Of a DNA stretch of 64,000 bases, positions 8,399-17,606 are shown piece by piece. The notes beneath the pieces were generated by a model. The model saw only the letters and a list, made by a program, of their open reading frames with translations. It ran no database searches and was not told where the DNA came from. Source of the stretch: Terriglobia bacterium (lineage in GTDB: Bacteria > Acidobacteriota > Terriglobia > UBA7540); the NCBI GenBank assembly GCA_035712365.1, contig DASTAW010000002.1, positions 16,156 to 80,155 of the forward strand, written 5' to 3'. Numbering within the stretch: the first letter of the stretch is position 1; each line of letters begins with the position of its first letter. The position numbers and the translations under genes are program-made.

Positions 8399-10237
8399 TC
8401 ACGGCTGGTTGCTGTAGACAACTTTTCCCGAACTCTCAGCGACAACATATCGAGGCTGTGGCAGTGTTTTCTTTACGTCGTCAAGTTGCCCCGGAGGAAC
8501 AAACAGGAATATCCTGTGATCGCCGCCCCAGTCGCGGGCCAGATCGGCATTATCCAAAAAGATGTGCGGCGCATCGGGGAAGGTCGATCCGAACCACATG
8601 GAAGTCGTTCTTCCGTTAACCAGATCAATCGGCCTCTTCAAATAGAACAGCAGCGACGACCCGTATGCCTGGTCGCCATAAATCATCACCTGATCTCCGG
8701 GCTCTTCGCGGATGCGGATCGCATCGGCCAACCGCTTGGAGGAGAGAAACGGCCCGAAACGGGCAAAGGCGAGTTGGGCAGCAATCAGGAAGACCGCGGT
8801 GGCAAGGCCCGTTGTCCACGTGGCGGCTACGTGCTTATTTCGGAGGCGCAGAATGAGGGCCGCGAGCGGGCCGACGAGCAGCACGGCGGCCGCCAGTCCC
8901 GCGGGCAGGCGCAGTGCAGCAAACGCCGAGGTAGTGAGATCAAAAAGTTTTGACATTGATAGCGTGTCGTTGGCAACATCGCGATGGACCAGCAATTGAC
9001 CCAGGTCTGTAGTGGGCGGAACGTTTCTTGAAGCCCACAGCGCGGCCACCAGGACAGAGCCGGCCGCGAGTCCTGCCGCCGCGTAAAGTCCATTACCTAA
9101 GATGGTCCATCGGCTTGACCGTTTCTGCTCTTCATCGCGAGCCAGACTTCCGGCAATCAGCAGCAGCAGCGGAAGGTAGGCGGGAAAGGTATAGTATTCC
9201 TGGTTGGTCGAAAACGAGAAGAAAACCAGCACGATGCCTGCCCATATCCAGCATAGCGCCCGCGTCCGGACGGCGAAGTTAAGCGCCGACAGATTTCGCG
9301 CTGCGGTGATGTCCCGCTTGAGGTCGCGGAAGACCAGCGGAAAGTAAAGACTCCAGGGAAACAGCCAGACGAGGTGGAGTCCCCAGTAGAGGGCAGGGGG
9401 CAGCTTGTTGTAGTCGTGTGGGTAGCGTTCTCCCAGAAAACGCAGAAACTGCTCGTTGACGAAATAGAACCAAAAGAATCCGTGATTGCGGATGCCCGCC
9501 AGGATATGCCACGGAGCGCCAACCAGCAGGAACATCAGAATGCCTTTGCCGAGACGCAGCTCTCGCCACCGCCGCCATTCTCTGGTCAGGAGCAGATAGC
9601 CCATGGCGGGAACGCCGACAAAGACCAGCGCCACCAGACCCTTGGTGAGCACAGCCAGGGCGATGATGGCATATGCAGCATACCATCGCCACTCGCGCTG
9701 CCGCCGTGATTGGAGCGCCGAGAGGAAGAAATAGAGGGCGAGGGCGATCAGGAGGCTGAGAATGACGTCAGGGATAAAGATTCGCGTGAAAAGAAAGCAG
9801 CCGAGACATGTGGCTACAAATAGCCCGGTATAGATTCCCCCGCGGTGGCCGAACGCTCGCAACCCCCAAAGCGCGCCCAGGCCGATCATCAGCAGGATGG
9901 AAAGAATAATTGGCAGGCGCACTGCAAACTCCGAAACACCGAAGACCGTGAATCCAAGGGACACCAGCCAGTAGGGGAGAGGAGCTTTTTCAAGATAGCG
10001 GATGCCGTTCACCCGCAGTGTGACGTAATCGCCCGACTGGTGCATCTCCCGCGCCGCTTCGGCGTGTGTGGAGTCGGCGTCATCCAGCAGGGGAGGATGG
10101 AACGCACCCTGAAAATAAACAGACACCCAGACGATGAGGATCAAAATCCAAGGGATGGCACTGCGGGCTGGGGCCGATGCTGCGTGCCGAGGCTGGTCTG
10201 ACTTCAGTGTGTCGCGCTCCACTTCGTATTGAGGCAT
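8399..10237 (-). CDS. ArnT-like / PMT-family membrane glycosyltransferase (GT83-like)
   Basis: A 612-residue polytopic membrane protein of the dolichyl-phosphate-mannose/ArnT superfamily. The first helix (about residues 29-46) is followed by HPPLLDDADSTHAEAAREM, the periplasmic DD..E motif of GT-C enzymes. At least ten further hydrophobic helices run to about residue 470, then a soluble C-terminal domain. Such enzymes use polyprenyl-phosphate sugars and act on the periplasmic face, transferring to lipid A, other lipids or proteins. It is transcribed convergently with the second hpnI-like gene and downstream of the TonB-dependent receptor. Together with the SMR pair at 3978-4762 it resembles the ArnE/F plus ArnT logic, though this link is inference. 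Confidence 0.8.
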   Translation of the reverse strand: MPQYEVERDTLKSDQPRHAASAPARSAIPWILILIVWVSVYFQGAFHPPLLDDADSTHAEAAREMHQSGDYVTLRVNGIRYLEKAPLPYWLVSLGFTVFGVSEFAVRLPIILSILLMIGLGALWGLRAFGHRGGIYTGLFVATCLGCFLFTRIFIPDVILSLLIALALYFFLSALQSRRQREWRWYAAYAIIALAVLTKGLVALVFVGVPAMGYLLLTREWRRWRELRLGKGILMFLLVGAPWHILAGIRNHGFFWFYFVNEQFLRFLGERYPHDYNKLPPALYWGLHLVWLFPWSLYFPLVFRDLKRDITAARNLSALNFAVRTRALCWIWAGIVLVFFSFSTNQEYYTFPAYLPLLLLIAGSLARDEEQKRSSRWTILGNGLYAAAGLAAGSVLVAALWASRNVPPTTDLGQLLVHRDVANDTLSMSKLFDLTTSAFAALRLPAGLAAAVLLVGPLAALILRLRNKHVAATWTTGLATAVFLIAAQLAFARFGPFLSSKRLADAIRIREEPGDQVMIYGDQAYGSSLLFYLKRPIDLVNGRTTSMWFGSTFPDAPHIFLDNADLARDWGGDHRIFLFVPPGQLDDVKKTLPQPRYVVAESSGKVVYSNQP

Positions 10238-10342
10238 CAGTTAAATCCAAGCGCGGGCCTGCAGCCGGACCTTTCGTCAGGGCTTGCGCAGAGCGAGGGA
10301 GTCCCCCTACAAACCGCGGCGGCAGTATGCACTGAAAAAAGA

Positions 10343-12997
10343 TTATTCTCCCGTGTCCACATTGACCTCGATCACCCGATGCTGGAACCCGACAAAGTGG
10401 CCAAAATTAGGAGAAGTGATATTGTTGTAAACGTCTCGTGCATCGCGAGCATCTGTCAGGTTACGCACTCCAATTCCCCACCGCAGCTTGAAACCGCCTC
10501 CCCAGGGTAGCCAGCGTGGCAGAGGTAGCACCTTCCAGATCTTGAAGTCTAAGGAGAAAAATGCCGGAAACCGGTTGCTGTTGGGGGCGCCAACGTAGTT
10601 CTGGAACTCGTCCACCTTTGACCAGGGGAATCCCGTGTGCAAATCGATAACCGGAGCAAAGACGACCTTCTTCGGGAGGTGAAAGATTCCCCATGCAATC
10701 ATACGGTCCGGGACGTCGGCGTCGAGGCTGGCATAAACGTCAGTACGAATAACGGGGTCTTCAAATGGGACATAGATATGCGACACGGAATTCAGGTCAC
10801 CGATCGTTCTGCTGCGAACGTACGACGCGTTCAACTGATTTCCCCGGTCGTCACGGTAGCTCACCATGGCTTCAAGTTCGTGGTATCGCGCTGCACCTCG
10901 GTTGGAGAGCAGCATCATACCTTCAACAGGGGAGGTCAGCACAGGGTTGACGACGAAATCCTTGTAGGTGCTGCTGCCAAGGAAGCTGGCCCGGACCGCA
11001 ACGCGGCTGGTGATCTGGCGGTCGAACTCGGCGTTCCATGTCACGTTGTAAGGCGTGGCATCGAGGTCAGAACAATCCGAAACGAGCCTCAGTCCTGTGC
11101 GGACCCTTGTGGCGCATTGGCTCATGTAAGTGACAGGAACACCGATCGGTGTTTGCGTGGCGTCGAACAGGGATATCACCCGCGCGGGGTTGCTGCCATA
11201 GTCCGCCTCCAGCAGTGGTATGCGCGACTTGAAAATCCCGACCCCGGCCCGGAGGATGGTCCGGCCACTCTTGCCGGGAGTGAACACCATTCCCAATCGC
11301 GGCGCGAAAGTGGCGGGGTCGCCTACGGCCTGGCCGTAGTAGCGAAATCCGAAATCCACGGCAGCACGTTCAGTCAGCATCCAGTGGTCGCCCACATACG
11401 CTGCCCCCTCCGCATTGCTGGTCGAAAACAACGCCGGAGATTGGGTGGAAGGAACTCCGCCTGGACCCAGGAAGTCGATCTGTTTCGCCACCGTACCATC
11501 CAGCCGTGTGACGAGTACCGTACGGGAAAGGCTGGTGCCAGTATAAGACCGATAGATAAAATCACCCCCGAGTTCAGACTGGTGTTTGCCAAGCCACTTC
11601 CAGCCAGGGAATCGGTAAATCAGGCTGCCCTCTTCCTGATTACTCTTTCGTCCCCATTCATTGAAATAGTTTCCGCCGTAACCGTTGGGCGTAACGAGCA
11701 TTGTCTCAAGGCCCTGTCCGTGCGAGTTGGCGTCAAACCGGGTGTACTTGAAGAAGCTGTTCAAGATGCTGCCTGATTCAAACTGGACGCTGTCATTTCC
11801 CTGGGCGGAATAGCCGCGCTCGGAAAGATTTGCGGAGGCAGGCTGCGCGATCAGCGAATCGATGTTGGCGAACTCCTGCTTGCGCGGGAACAGGTGAAAG
11901 TTGAATGAGAAGAGATGCCGGGGCGAGAAGACATACTGAAGTGTAGTGAGTGAATTGTAGCCTTCCTTCTTCGTCTCGTTGTTGGGCCAGGCAAGCCCCC
12001 GGACAGGGACCTTCAAGATGTCATAGATGAATGACTCGGAGAAGTTGAGACGGTTTTTCAGAATCGGCCCGGTAAAGCTGATCCTGGGTTCCCAGTCGTT
12101 GATGCCCACCAGATGGCCGCTTCGGCCGCGAAATCCGGGAAAAAAGTCGTTGAGGTCCCAGCCCCACTGATAGGAAGGCGCCTTGGTATCAATCGTTGTC
12201 AACCCGCCGGAGAAGCCGCCATACTGGGCGTCAAACGGCGCCTTGTAAACATTCAGTGACTGGATGGCGTCGATGGAAAGATCGATATCAAAGGCGCCTG
12301 TGATGGGATCTACGGCCTGTGCGCCGTCAATCAGGAGCATGCCCTGGTTCTCTACCGTTCCTTTGATGTTGATCTTACCGTTAGGAGACCGGATGACCCC
12401 CGGAACCAGCGGCAGGAATGCCTTAAACTTTTGTTCGGCGATAGGCAAAGTTGTAAGTTCTTCCGCACCAAGTGTGGCCGGAGGCGCAGAGATCTGCTCC
12501 GCGGCGGTGCCCGCCTTCGCTCGAACCTCCACCTTCTGGATGATTTTTTGTTGCGTCGGCATGACCGCCCGAACGTAGTTAGCCTGGCCCGCGGTTATGG
12601 CCAGATCGGTCTTGACATACGGCTCATATCCAAGCGCTGTGCAGGTCAGGACGTACTTACCCGGCAACAGACCCCGAACGCTGAAGTCACCACTGGAGTC
12701 TGTGGTGACGGAGATCCCCTGGCTGGGCAGCAGACCTCCCTGGAGTATGCAATCAACGCCGGCAATGGGAACGCTGTTTTCATTTACAATCTGGCCTCTC
12801 AACTCCTGAGTCGGTTGGGGGGCATCCCCATAGGAGATGGGGCCTTTGAGGCTGACGACTGCGAGAAGGACAACAAGAGTGCAAAAAACAGCCTGCCTGA
12901 ATTTAGAGCGGTGTGCGTCAGTGTGCAAAAAGCTTACCAGTCCTTCCTGATCTTTGGTTGAGCGTCGCCTGGTGATTCTGCCGAACCTCCGCCGCAT
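10343..12997 (-). CDS. TonB-dependent outer-membrane receptor with carboxypeptidase-like regulatory domain
   Basis: An 884-residue protein from the ATG at 12997. The frame is open further upstream (to 13159), but the upstream ATG adds an unlikely leader. From 12997 the N-terminus has a charged stretch, a hydrophobic signal segment ending near PISYG, then a carboxypeptidase regulatory-like beta-sandwich (LRGQIVNENSVPIAGV to TALGYEP), a plug domain (LPIAEQKFKAFLPLVPGV, GMLLIDGAQAVDP, DAQYGGFSGG) and a long beta-barrel. Acidobacteria carry many such OmpA/TonB-type proteins, thought to import polymers or peptides. A substrate cannot be assigned. It is divergent from a secreted M1 peptidase, which might share a nutritional role with it. 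Confidence 0.85.
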   Translation of the reverse strand: MRRRFGRITRRRSTKDQEGLVSFLHTDAHRSKFRQAVFCTLVVLLAVVSLKGPISYGDAPQPTQELRGQIVNENSVPIAGVDCILQGGLLPSQGISVTTDSSGDFSVRGLLPGKYVLTCTALGYEPYVKTDLAITAGQANYVRAVMPTQQKIIQKVEVRAKAGTAAEQISAPPATLGAEELTTLPIAEQKFKAFLPLVPGVIRSPNGKINIKGTVENQGMLLIDGAQAVDPITGAFDIDLSIDAIQSLNVYKAPFDAQYGGFSGGLTTIDTKAPSYQWGWDLNDFFPGFRGRSGHLVGINDWEPRISFTGPILKNRLNFSESFIYDILKVPVRGLAWPNNETKKEGYNSLTTLQYVFSPRHLFSFNFHLFPRKQEFANIDSLIAQPASANLSERGYSAQGNDSVQFESGSILNSFFKYTRFDANSHGQGLETMLVTPNGYGGNYFNEWGRKSNQEEGSLIYRFPGWKWLGKHQSELGGDFIYRSYTGTSLSRTVLVTRLDGTVAKQIDFLGPGGVPSTQSPALFSTSNAEGAAYVGDHWMLTERAAVDFGFRYYGQAVGDPATFAPRLGMVFTPGKSGRTILRAGVGIFKSRIPLLEADYGSNPARVISLFDATQTPIGVPVTYMSQCATRVRTGLRLVSDCSDLDATPYNVTWNAEFDRQITSRVAVRASFLGSSTYKDFVVNPVLTSPVEGMMLLSNRGAARYHELEAMVSYRDDRGNQLNASYVRSRTIGDLNSVSHIYVPFEDPVIRTDVYASLDADVPDRMIAWGIFHLPKKVVFAPVIDLHTGFPWSKVDEFQNYVGAPNSNRFPAFFSLDFKIWKVLPLPRWLPWGGGFKLRWGIGVRNLTDARDARDVYNNITSPNFGHFVGFQHRVIEVNVDTGE

Positions 12998-13118
12998 AAC
13001 GCTGTATACGCAACAACTTAACGAGCACAAAATTCCAAGTATACCTGCTGAAGTTCCTTGCTGCATAGCCTGTGCTGCTTCGGGCTCCGACCACGAGGAC
13101 CTTTTGGATGCCGAAAAA

Positions 13119-13129
13119 ACGGTTACCGT
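13119..13129. promoter_or_regulatory. Odd-centred palindrome between divergent genes
   Basis: ACGGTTACCGT is a perfect palindrome around a single T in the divergent region between the TonB-dependent receptor and the M1 peptidase. It could be an operator for one or both genes. No second copy was seen nearby, so the assignment is speculative. Confidence 0.2.
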
Positions 13130-13276
13130 TACGGTCTTCCTCCGGAGGTCTGCTGGCAACCGGGTGAATGTCTCCCCGTACCGACCCTCTTTTGATAAAA
13201 TACCTCCGTTCCGAGGAGCAGTTGGCAGGGAACTGTATTCATTTAAACCTTCGGGAACGTTTGTGAGGCGGAATCG

Positions 13277-15466
13277 ATGCGCCGTTCCTGCATACTCCTG
13301 GTGGGCAGCCTGGTTGCTTGCTTAACGGCAGTCCGCGTCACCACGGCGCAGACCTACCAGTCGCACATCGAACACCTCATTGTTCAGTACAAAATTTCGG
13401 CATCGCTGTATCCCGGCACGAAAACCATCAAGGGACACTACGTGCTGACGTGGTGGAACCACACCGACGATACCATCCCAGACCTCTATTTCCACCTGTA
13501 CCTGAACGCCTTCAAAAACCTTGACAGCACCTTCATGCGCCGGGACCCCATCGCAAGAGAACATGATTCGCTAACGGATTGGCTCACCATTCCCGGTAAG
13601 GAAAAATGGGGCTGGGAACAGATTGACAAGATTCAGATTGTCAACGGAGTTGACCTGACACCGCTCATCACCTACATCCATCCGGACGACACCAATGCTG
13701 ATGACAGGACAGTGGTCCGAATCCAGCTCCCTCAGCCCATATCTCCAAAAGGAACCATTGAACTCTCCGTTGACTTTACCGCAAAGCTGCCGCGGGTTTT
13801 TGCCCGAACCGGTTACGACGGGGACTATTACCTGGTCAGCCAGTGGTTTCCCAAGATCGGCGTATATGAAGGGCCCGGAGAGCGCGGCCGGACAACCGGT
13901 GGATGGAATTGCCACCAGTTCCATCGCTACACGGAGTTTTACGCCGACTACGGGAGCTACGACGTTGATTTGACGGTTCCCTCCGACTACATCCTGGGCG
14001 CCACGGGGTTCGAGCGCTCTGAAAAGAAAGATCCGGACGGTACCACGACTTACAATTTCTACCAGCAGGACGTCCACGATTTTGCCTGGACGGCCAGCCC
14101 GGATTTCAAGAAGATCACACGCCTTTTCGATTGGGGGAAGGAGGTTCGGGGCGACGAAGTCGCCAGGTGGAGTGAGATTCTGGCGCTGCCCGCCTCCGAA
14201 ATTGCGCTGCGTAACGTTTCAGTAACGCTGCTGCTGCAACCGTACCACCGCAATCTCGAGGAGCGTTATTTTCGCGCGGCTTTCAGCGGACTCAAGTATT
14301 ACGGATTGCGGTTTGGCGCCTACCCCTATGACACGTTGACAGTAGTTGATCCGCCCCGCAATTCCTACACCTCGGGCATGGAGTATCCAACGCTGTTCGT
14401 TGCGGGCAGCACCTTCTGGCCGGGGAAGCACGAATTTGAGCCGGAGGGAGTGACTATCCACGAATTCGGGCATCAGTTCTGGTACGGACTGGTAGGCAAC
14501 AATGAGTTTGAAGAGCCGTGGCTCGATGAGGGGTTTGTCACATACTCCACGGCCAAGGTACTGGAAACGGCCTATGGCAATCCGTGTTCGTACCTTCGCT
14601 TCCTGGGTATTCCGTACCAGGCGTACGCCTGGCTGCAGGTCCCATTGCCCAGCTTTCCGTTTCTGGGGGTCGGGTCCATTCCCGTCGGGCCTTACTTTTC
14701 GTGCGTGAGACTGCCGGAACAAACCTCGGGCCGCAGCTTATACCTGCAGCACGCTACTGATGACAACTTGGTGCGAAACGGCTGGCAGTACCGGAGCCGC
14801 CTCAGCTACGTCGTGAATTCCTACATGAGACCAGGGCTGGACCTGGACACGCTCGAGCAATACCTCGGCTCGACCGTCATGGCGCGCGTGATGCGGACCT
14901 ATCAGCAGGAGTGGCGATACCGTCATCCAACCACCCGGGATTTTATCGACGTGGTCAATAAGGCTTCAGGTCGGGACATGGACTGGTTCTTTCAGCAGTT
15001 CTTCTACAATTCCAACCTTGCGGATTATTCAGTGGCAAGCATCTGGAACGAGCCGATGTACGGCCACACCGGTATCTATGACGAGGGTGGAAAAAAGACT
15101 TACTATTCCCGGCAGAATGCTTTAAAACAGTATAAGGCAAGCAAGCAGAAGCAATATCGCTCTACCATCACCATTCGACGTCTGGGCGGCGCCTCGGCGC
15201 CGGTGGACATCGAGGTCCGGTTTGATAACGGCAAGGTTGCTCATGAACAATGGGATGGCAGATACCGTTGGACGACATTCACCTATGATGGCCCCCAAAA
15301 GGTAGTGGCTGCCGTGGTCGATCCGTCCCGCAAACTTTTGCTGGATTCCAATTACACGAACAACAGCCGCACCGTGAAGGCGAATTCCGCCTTTGCCCTC
15401 AAATGGTATATCCGATGGATATTCTGGATCGAAAATCTCTTTTTTGCGGCAGCATTCTTCAGCTAG
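13277..15466 (+). CDS. Secreted M1-family zinc metallopeptidase
   Basis: A 729-residue protein with a signal peptide (MRRSCILLVG to TTAQ, about residues 1-25). The M1 exopeptidase motif SGMEYP stands in place of GAMEN. The zinc site is HEFGH near residue 395 with a downstream E in WLDEGF at HExxH-18-E spacing. The C-terminal half contains the helical M1 region and ends in a hydrophobic stretch (IRWIFWIENLFFAAAFF) that may be a membrane anchor. M1 enzymes remove N-terminal residues from peptides; a secreted form suggests external peptide use. It is divergent from the TonB-dependent receptor and followed by a membrane protein gene 72 bases later. Confidence 0.87.
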   Translation: MRRSCILLVGSLVACLTAVRVTTAQTYQSHIEHLIVQYKISASLYPGTKTIKGHYVLTWWNHTDDTIPDLYFHLYLNAFKNLDSTFMRRDPIAREHDSLTDWLTIPGKEKWGWEQIDKIQIVNGVDLTPLITYIHPDDTNADDRTVVRIQLPQPISPKGTIELSVDFTAKLPRVFARTGYDGDYYLVSQWFPKIGVYEGPGERGRTTGGWNCHQFHRYTEFYADYGSYDVDLTVPSDYILGATGFERSEKKDPDGTTTYNFYQQDVHDFAWTASPDFKKITRLFDWGKEVRGDEVARWSEILALPASEIALRNVSVTLLLQPYHRNLEERYFRAAFSGLKYYGLRFGAYPYDTLTVVDPPRNSYTSGMEYPTLFVAGSTFWPGKHEFEPEGVTIHEFGHQFWYGLVGNNEFEEPWLDEGFVTYSTAKVLETAYGNPCSYLRFLGIPYQAYAWLQVPLPSFPFLGVGSIPVGPYFSCVRLPEQTSGRSLYLQHATDDNLVRNGWQYRSRLSYVVNSYMRPGLDLDTLEQYLGSTVMARVMRTYQQEWRYRHPTTRDFIDVVNKASGRDMDWFFQQFFYNSNLADYSVASIWNEPMYGHTGIYDEGGKKTYYSRQNALKQYKASKQKQYRSTITIRRLGGASAPVDIEVRFDNGKVAHEQWDGRYRWTTFTYDGPQKVVAAVVDPSRKLLLDSNYTNNSRTVKANSAFALKWYIRWIFWIENLFFAAAFFS

Positions 15467-15538
15467 CACTCGGCAAGCACTAAGCATGAACCCGCGCAGC
15501 GCTGTGAGGTTTGATCTGGAAACAATCCGGGAACTGGA

Positions 15539-16492
15539 GTGGACATGGTAAGCGGACGGATGGCCATCCGCCAGGGGTTCCGGCTGGTGCCGCGCACGCG
15601 ATCGGCCGTGTGGATCCTGTTTGCAGCCAACTTGCTCCTGGCCATCGTTGCAGGTCTGCCGATCTACCATGGAATGCTTCAGTTCACCTCCCACAGCTTG
15701 GTGAGCCGAAATCTGCTGACTGGGTTTTCGGTGGACTGGCTGACGGATTTTGCATTCAACAACACGGGGGCCCTCGAACAATATGCTCAATTCATCATGG
15801 TGATAGGCCTGATCGCGCTGCCGGTGAACGCCATTCTGGCCGGTGGAGTGCTGGCCCGCTTTCAGCAGCCTCAGCGGTTCCGGCTTGGAACCTTCTTCCG
15901 TGACTGCGGCTTCTACGCCTGGCGAATGCTCTGGTTGATGGTCGTCGCGCTGATTTGCTACTGGGCGGTGTTCCGTTTTGTGAATGTCGGCCTGGGAAGT
16001 GCGGTGGACCGGGCGACGCTCTATTGGATGAATGACCGCTCGGCATTCGCGGCGCATCTCGGCGTGGGCCTGCTGGTCCTCCTGTTGTTTGCCTTCATAA
16101 ATATGGTGATCGATTTTGCCCAGATCAGGATTGTCTATGGCGAAGGCTGTGGGTTTATAGAAGCCTTCCTGGGTGCGCTGGGATTTTCAATCGGCCGCCT
16201 GCCCAGGGCCATTCTTGTTTACGCCATCCCGTCGCTTTGCGGGCTTGCCTTGCTGGGAATTTATCGCCTGGTAACGCCCTGGCGCATGATCCATGCAGCC
16301 CTGGGTGGGAGTACCGGCCCATCATACGAGGTCGCGCTGGTGCTTGGTCTCCTTTTCGTCGGGCAGCAACTGGTGATGTTCGGCCGCTACTGGTTCCGTG
16401 TTGCCACCTGGGCCAGCGAGTGGTCATTGTTCGCAAGCACGCGCGGCCCGGCAAGTCCGACGGATAAGTCCGGTCAGCGAGCAACGGCCTGA
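15539..16492 (+). CDS. Polytopic membrane protein of unknown function
   Basis: A 317-residue protein with about six hydrophobic segments (near residues 22-40, 75-100, 120-145, 175-200, 220-245 and 275-295). It begins with a GTG at 15539; an ATG two codons later (15545) is an equally good start. There is no conserved catalytic motif I recognise. The layout (several helices separated by short loops, an aromatic-rich middle) resembles acidobacterial membrane proteins found next to M1 peptidases, but I cannot name a family. It is followed after 11 bases by a small hypothetical gene and probably lies in the M1 peptidase transcription unit. Confidence 0.65.
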   Translation: MDMVSGRMAIRQGFRLVPRTRSAVWILFAANLLLAIVAGLPIYHGMLQFTSHSLVSRNLLTGFSVDWLTDFAFNNTGALEQYAQFIMVIGLIALPVNAILAGGVLARFQQPQRFRLGTFFRDCGFYAWRMLWLMVVALICYWAVFRFVNVGLGSAVDRATLYWMNDRSAFAAHLGVGLLVLLLFAFINMVIDFAQIRIVYGEGCGFIEAFLGALGFSIGRLPRAILVYAIPSLCGLALLGIYRLVTPWRMIHAALGGSTGPSYEVALVLGLLFVGQQLVMFGRYWFRVATWASEWSLFASTRGPASPTDKSGQRATA

Positions 16493-16503
16493 CGCGCGCT
16501 CCA

Positions 16504-16815
16504 ATGGGGAAGGACCTTAACTTCGAAAAATTTGTGCTGCGACTACTGTGCGCTGGAACTTCGCAAGGGCCCCTGCGAGCCAGCCTGATTCCACTGGTGC
16601 AAAGCTACGCATGGAGTAGCGCGCTGCACCGGGCGATTTTCAGGGCAGTCGTGTCGATCCCTTCTGACGATCTGGCGCTCCTTCGTCAATTGCTCCCCGC
16701 AAAGCTCACCCGCATGGGATTTCCCGATGTCGAATGGGAGGAACTATTCGCGCCGGTGTCAATCTCGAGCGACGAAGCAATCGAGTCGGTCAGAAAAGTG
16801 CTTGCTGGAGCATAG
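16504..16815 (+). CDS. Small hypothetical protein
   Basis: A 103-residue soluble protein, mostly helical, with no recognised domain. It begins 11 bases after the upstream membrane protein and ends 59 bases before the CPBP-like gene, so it probably belongs to the same operon. Features include LRLLCAGTSQGPLRASL and a C-terminal acidic segment (DEAIESVRKVL). Coding preference looks like the neighbours. No ribosome site is strong. The function is unknown. Confidence 0.5.
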   Translation: MGKDLNFEKFVLRLLCAGTSQGPLRASLIPLVQSYAWSSALHRAIFRAVVSIPSDDLALLRQLLPAKLTRMGFPDVEWEELFAPVSISSDEAIESVRKVLAGA

Positions 16816-16874
16816 CTGCTTGCAGCTTCGCATGCGTTCCTGGACTGTGCCGTAAAATGAGAACAGGGGCATTG

Positions 16875-17561
16875 ATGTCCGCATTAACTCCGGAAGTTGA
16901 CCGCCAGCCTTTGCGCGCGGTGCGCGCCATCAATCCGGTGATTACGGCCAGTGAAGTTCTGGCCATTTACGCCGCTGTTCTGCTTTACATCTGGCGATGG
17001 CAGGATGCTCACCCGTTTCTGTGGCTTCCGATGCTGGCCGTCGTTGTTTTCAGCCAGTGGTTTTGCGGCGAGACTCTGGAAGAACTGGGCGTGACCGGAA
17101 TGGAATTCTGGCCTTGTGCCCGGGCCAGCCTTCCGCTCCTCGCCGTGGTGATCGGTGGAGCGGTCTGTTACGGCTTGTGGGTTCGCTACAATGTTTTCCG
17201 GTTTGCTTCCTGGCACGTGTGGCTGTCACTTGGCGGCTACTTTGTCTGGTGCTCTTTTCAGCAGTATCTCACGCAGTCATACTTTCATCGGCAATTAATG
17301 AAAGTGATGCAATCTCCGCACCTGCGTTCGCTTGCCATTGGGCTTCTGTTTGCCGGTGCGCACATTCCAAACCCTATTCTAATGGCGGCAACCTTTGCGG
17401 GCGGGATCGTCTTCGCGGAAATCTTCTTTCGGCATCGCAACATCTGGCCGCTGGCATTTGTGCAGGCCGTTGCCGGATTCCTTATCGGGATGCTTGCCCC
17501 TCCGTGGATCATCCACGGCATGCGGGTCGGCCCCGGATACTTCCTCTTTCACGTTCGCTAA
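16875..17561 (+). CDS. CPBP-like intramembrane protein, key catalytic motif altered
   Basis: A 228-residue protein with about seven membrane helices, of the CPBP/CAAX (Abi) intramembrane protease family. The ATG at 16875 has AGGGG six bases upstream and is preferred over 16857. Family motif 2 (FxxxH) is present as FAGAH. Motif 1, normally EExxxR, reads QQYLTQSYFHR here, and the third motif histidine region reads FVQAVAG. With the two glutamates absent, proteolytic activity is doubtful; it may be a non-catalytic relative or a subfamily with different residues. The neighbours give no function. The fold call is reasonable; activity is uncertain. Confidence 0.65.
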   Translation: MSALTPEVDRQPLRAVRAINPVITASEVLAIYAAVLLYIWRWQDAHPFLWLPMLAVVVFSQWFCGETLEELGVTGMEFWPCARASLPLLAVVIGGAVCYGLWVRYNVFRFASWHVWLSLGGYFVWCSFQQYLTQSYFHRQLMKVMQSPHLRSLAIGLLFAGAHIPNPILMAATFAGGIVFAEIFFRHRNIWPLAFVQAVAGFLIGMLAPPWIIHGMRVGPGYFLFHVR

Positions 17562-17606
17562 CCCGTGGGATTGTTCTTGAGCCGGCAGGGAATCAGTCGA
17601 GTGCGG

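Noticed and set aside
10637..11776. 379-residue open frame on the plus strand
   Set aside because: It lies wholly inside the TonB-dependent receptor gene on the other strand and has no recognisable domain; a shadow of GC-rich coding sequence.
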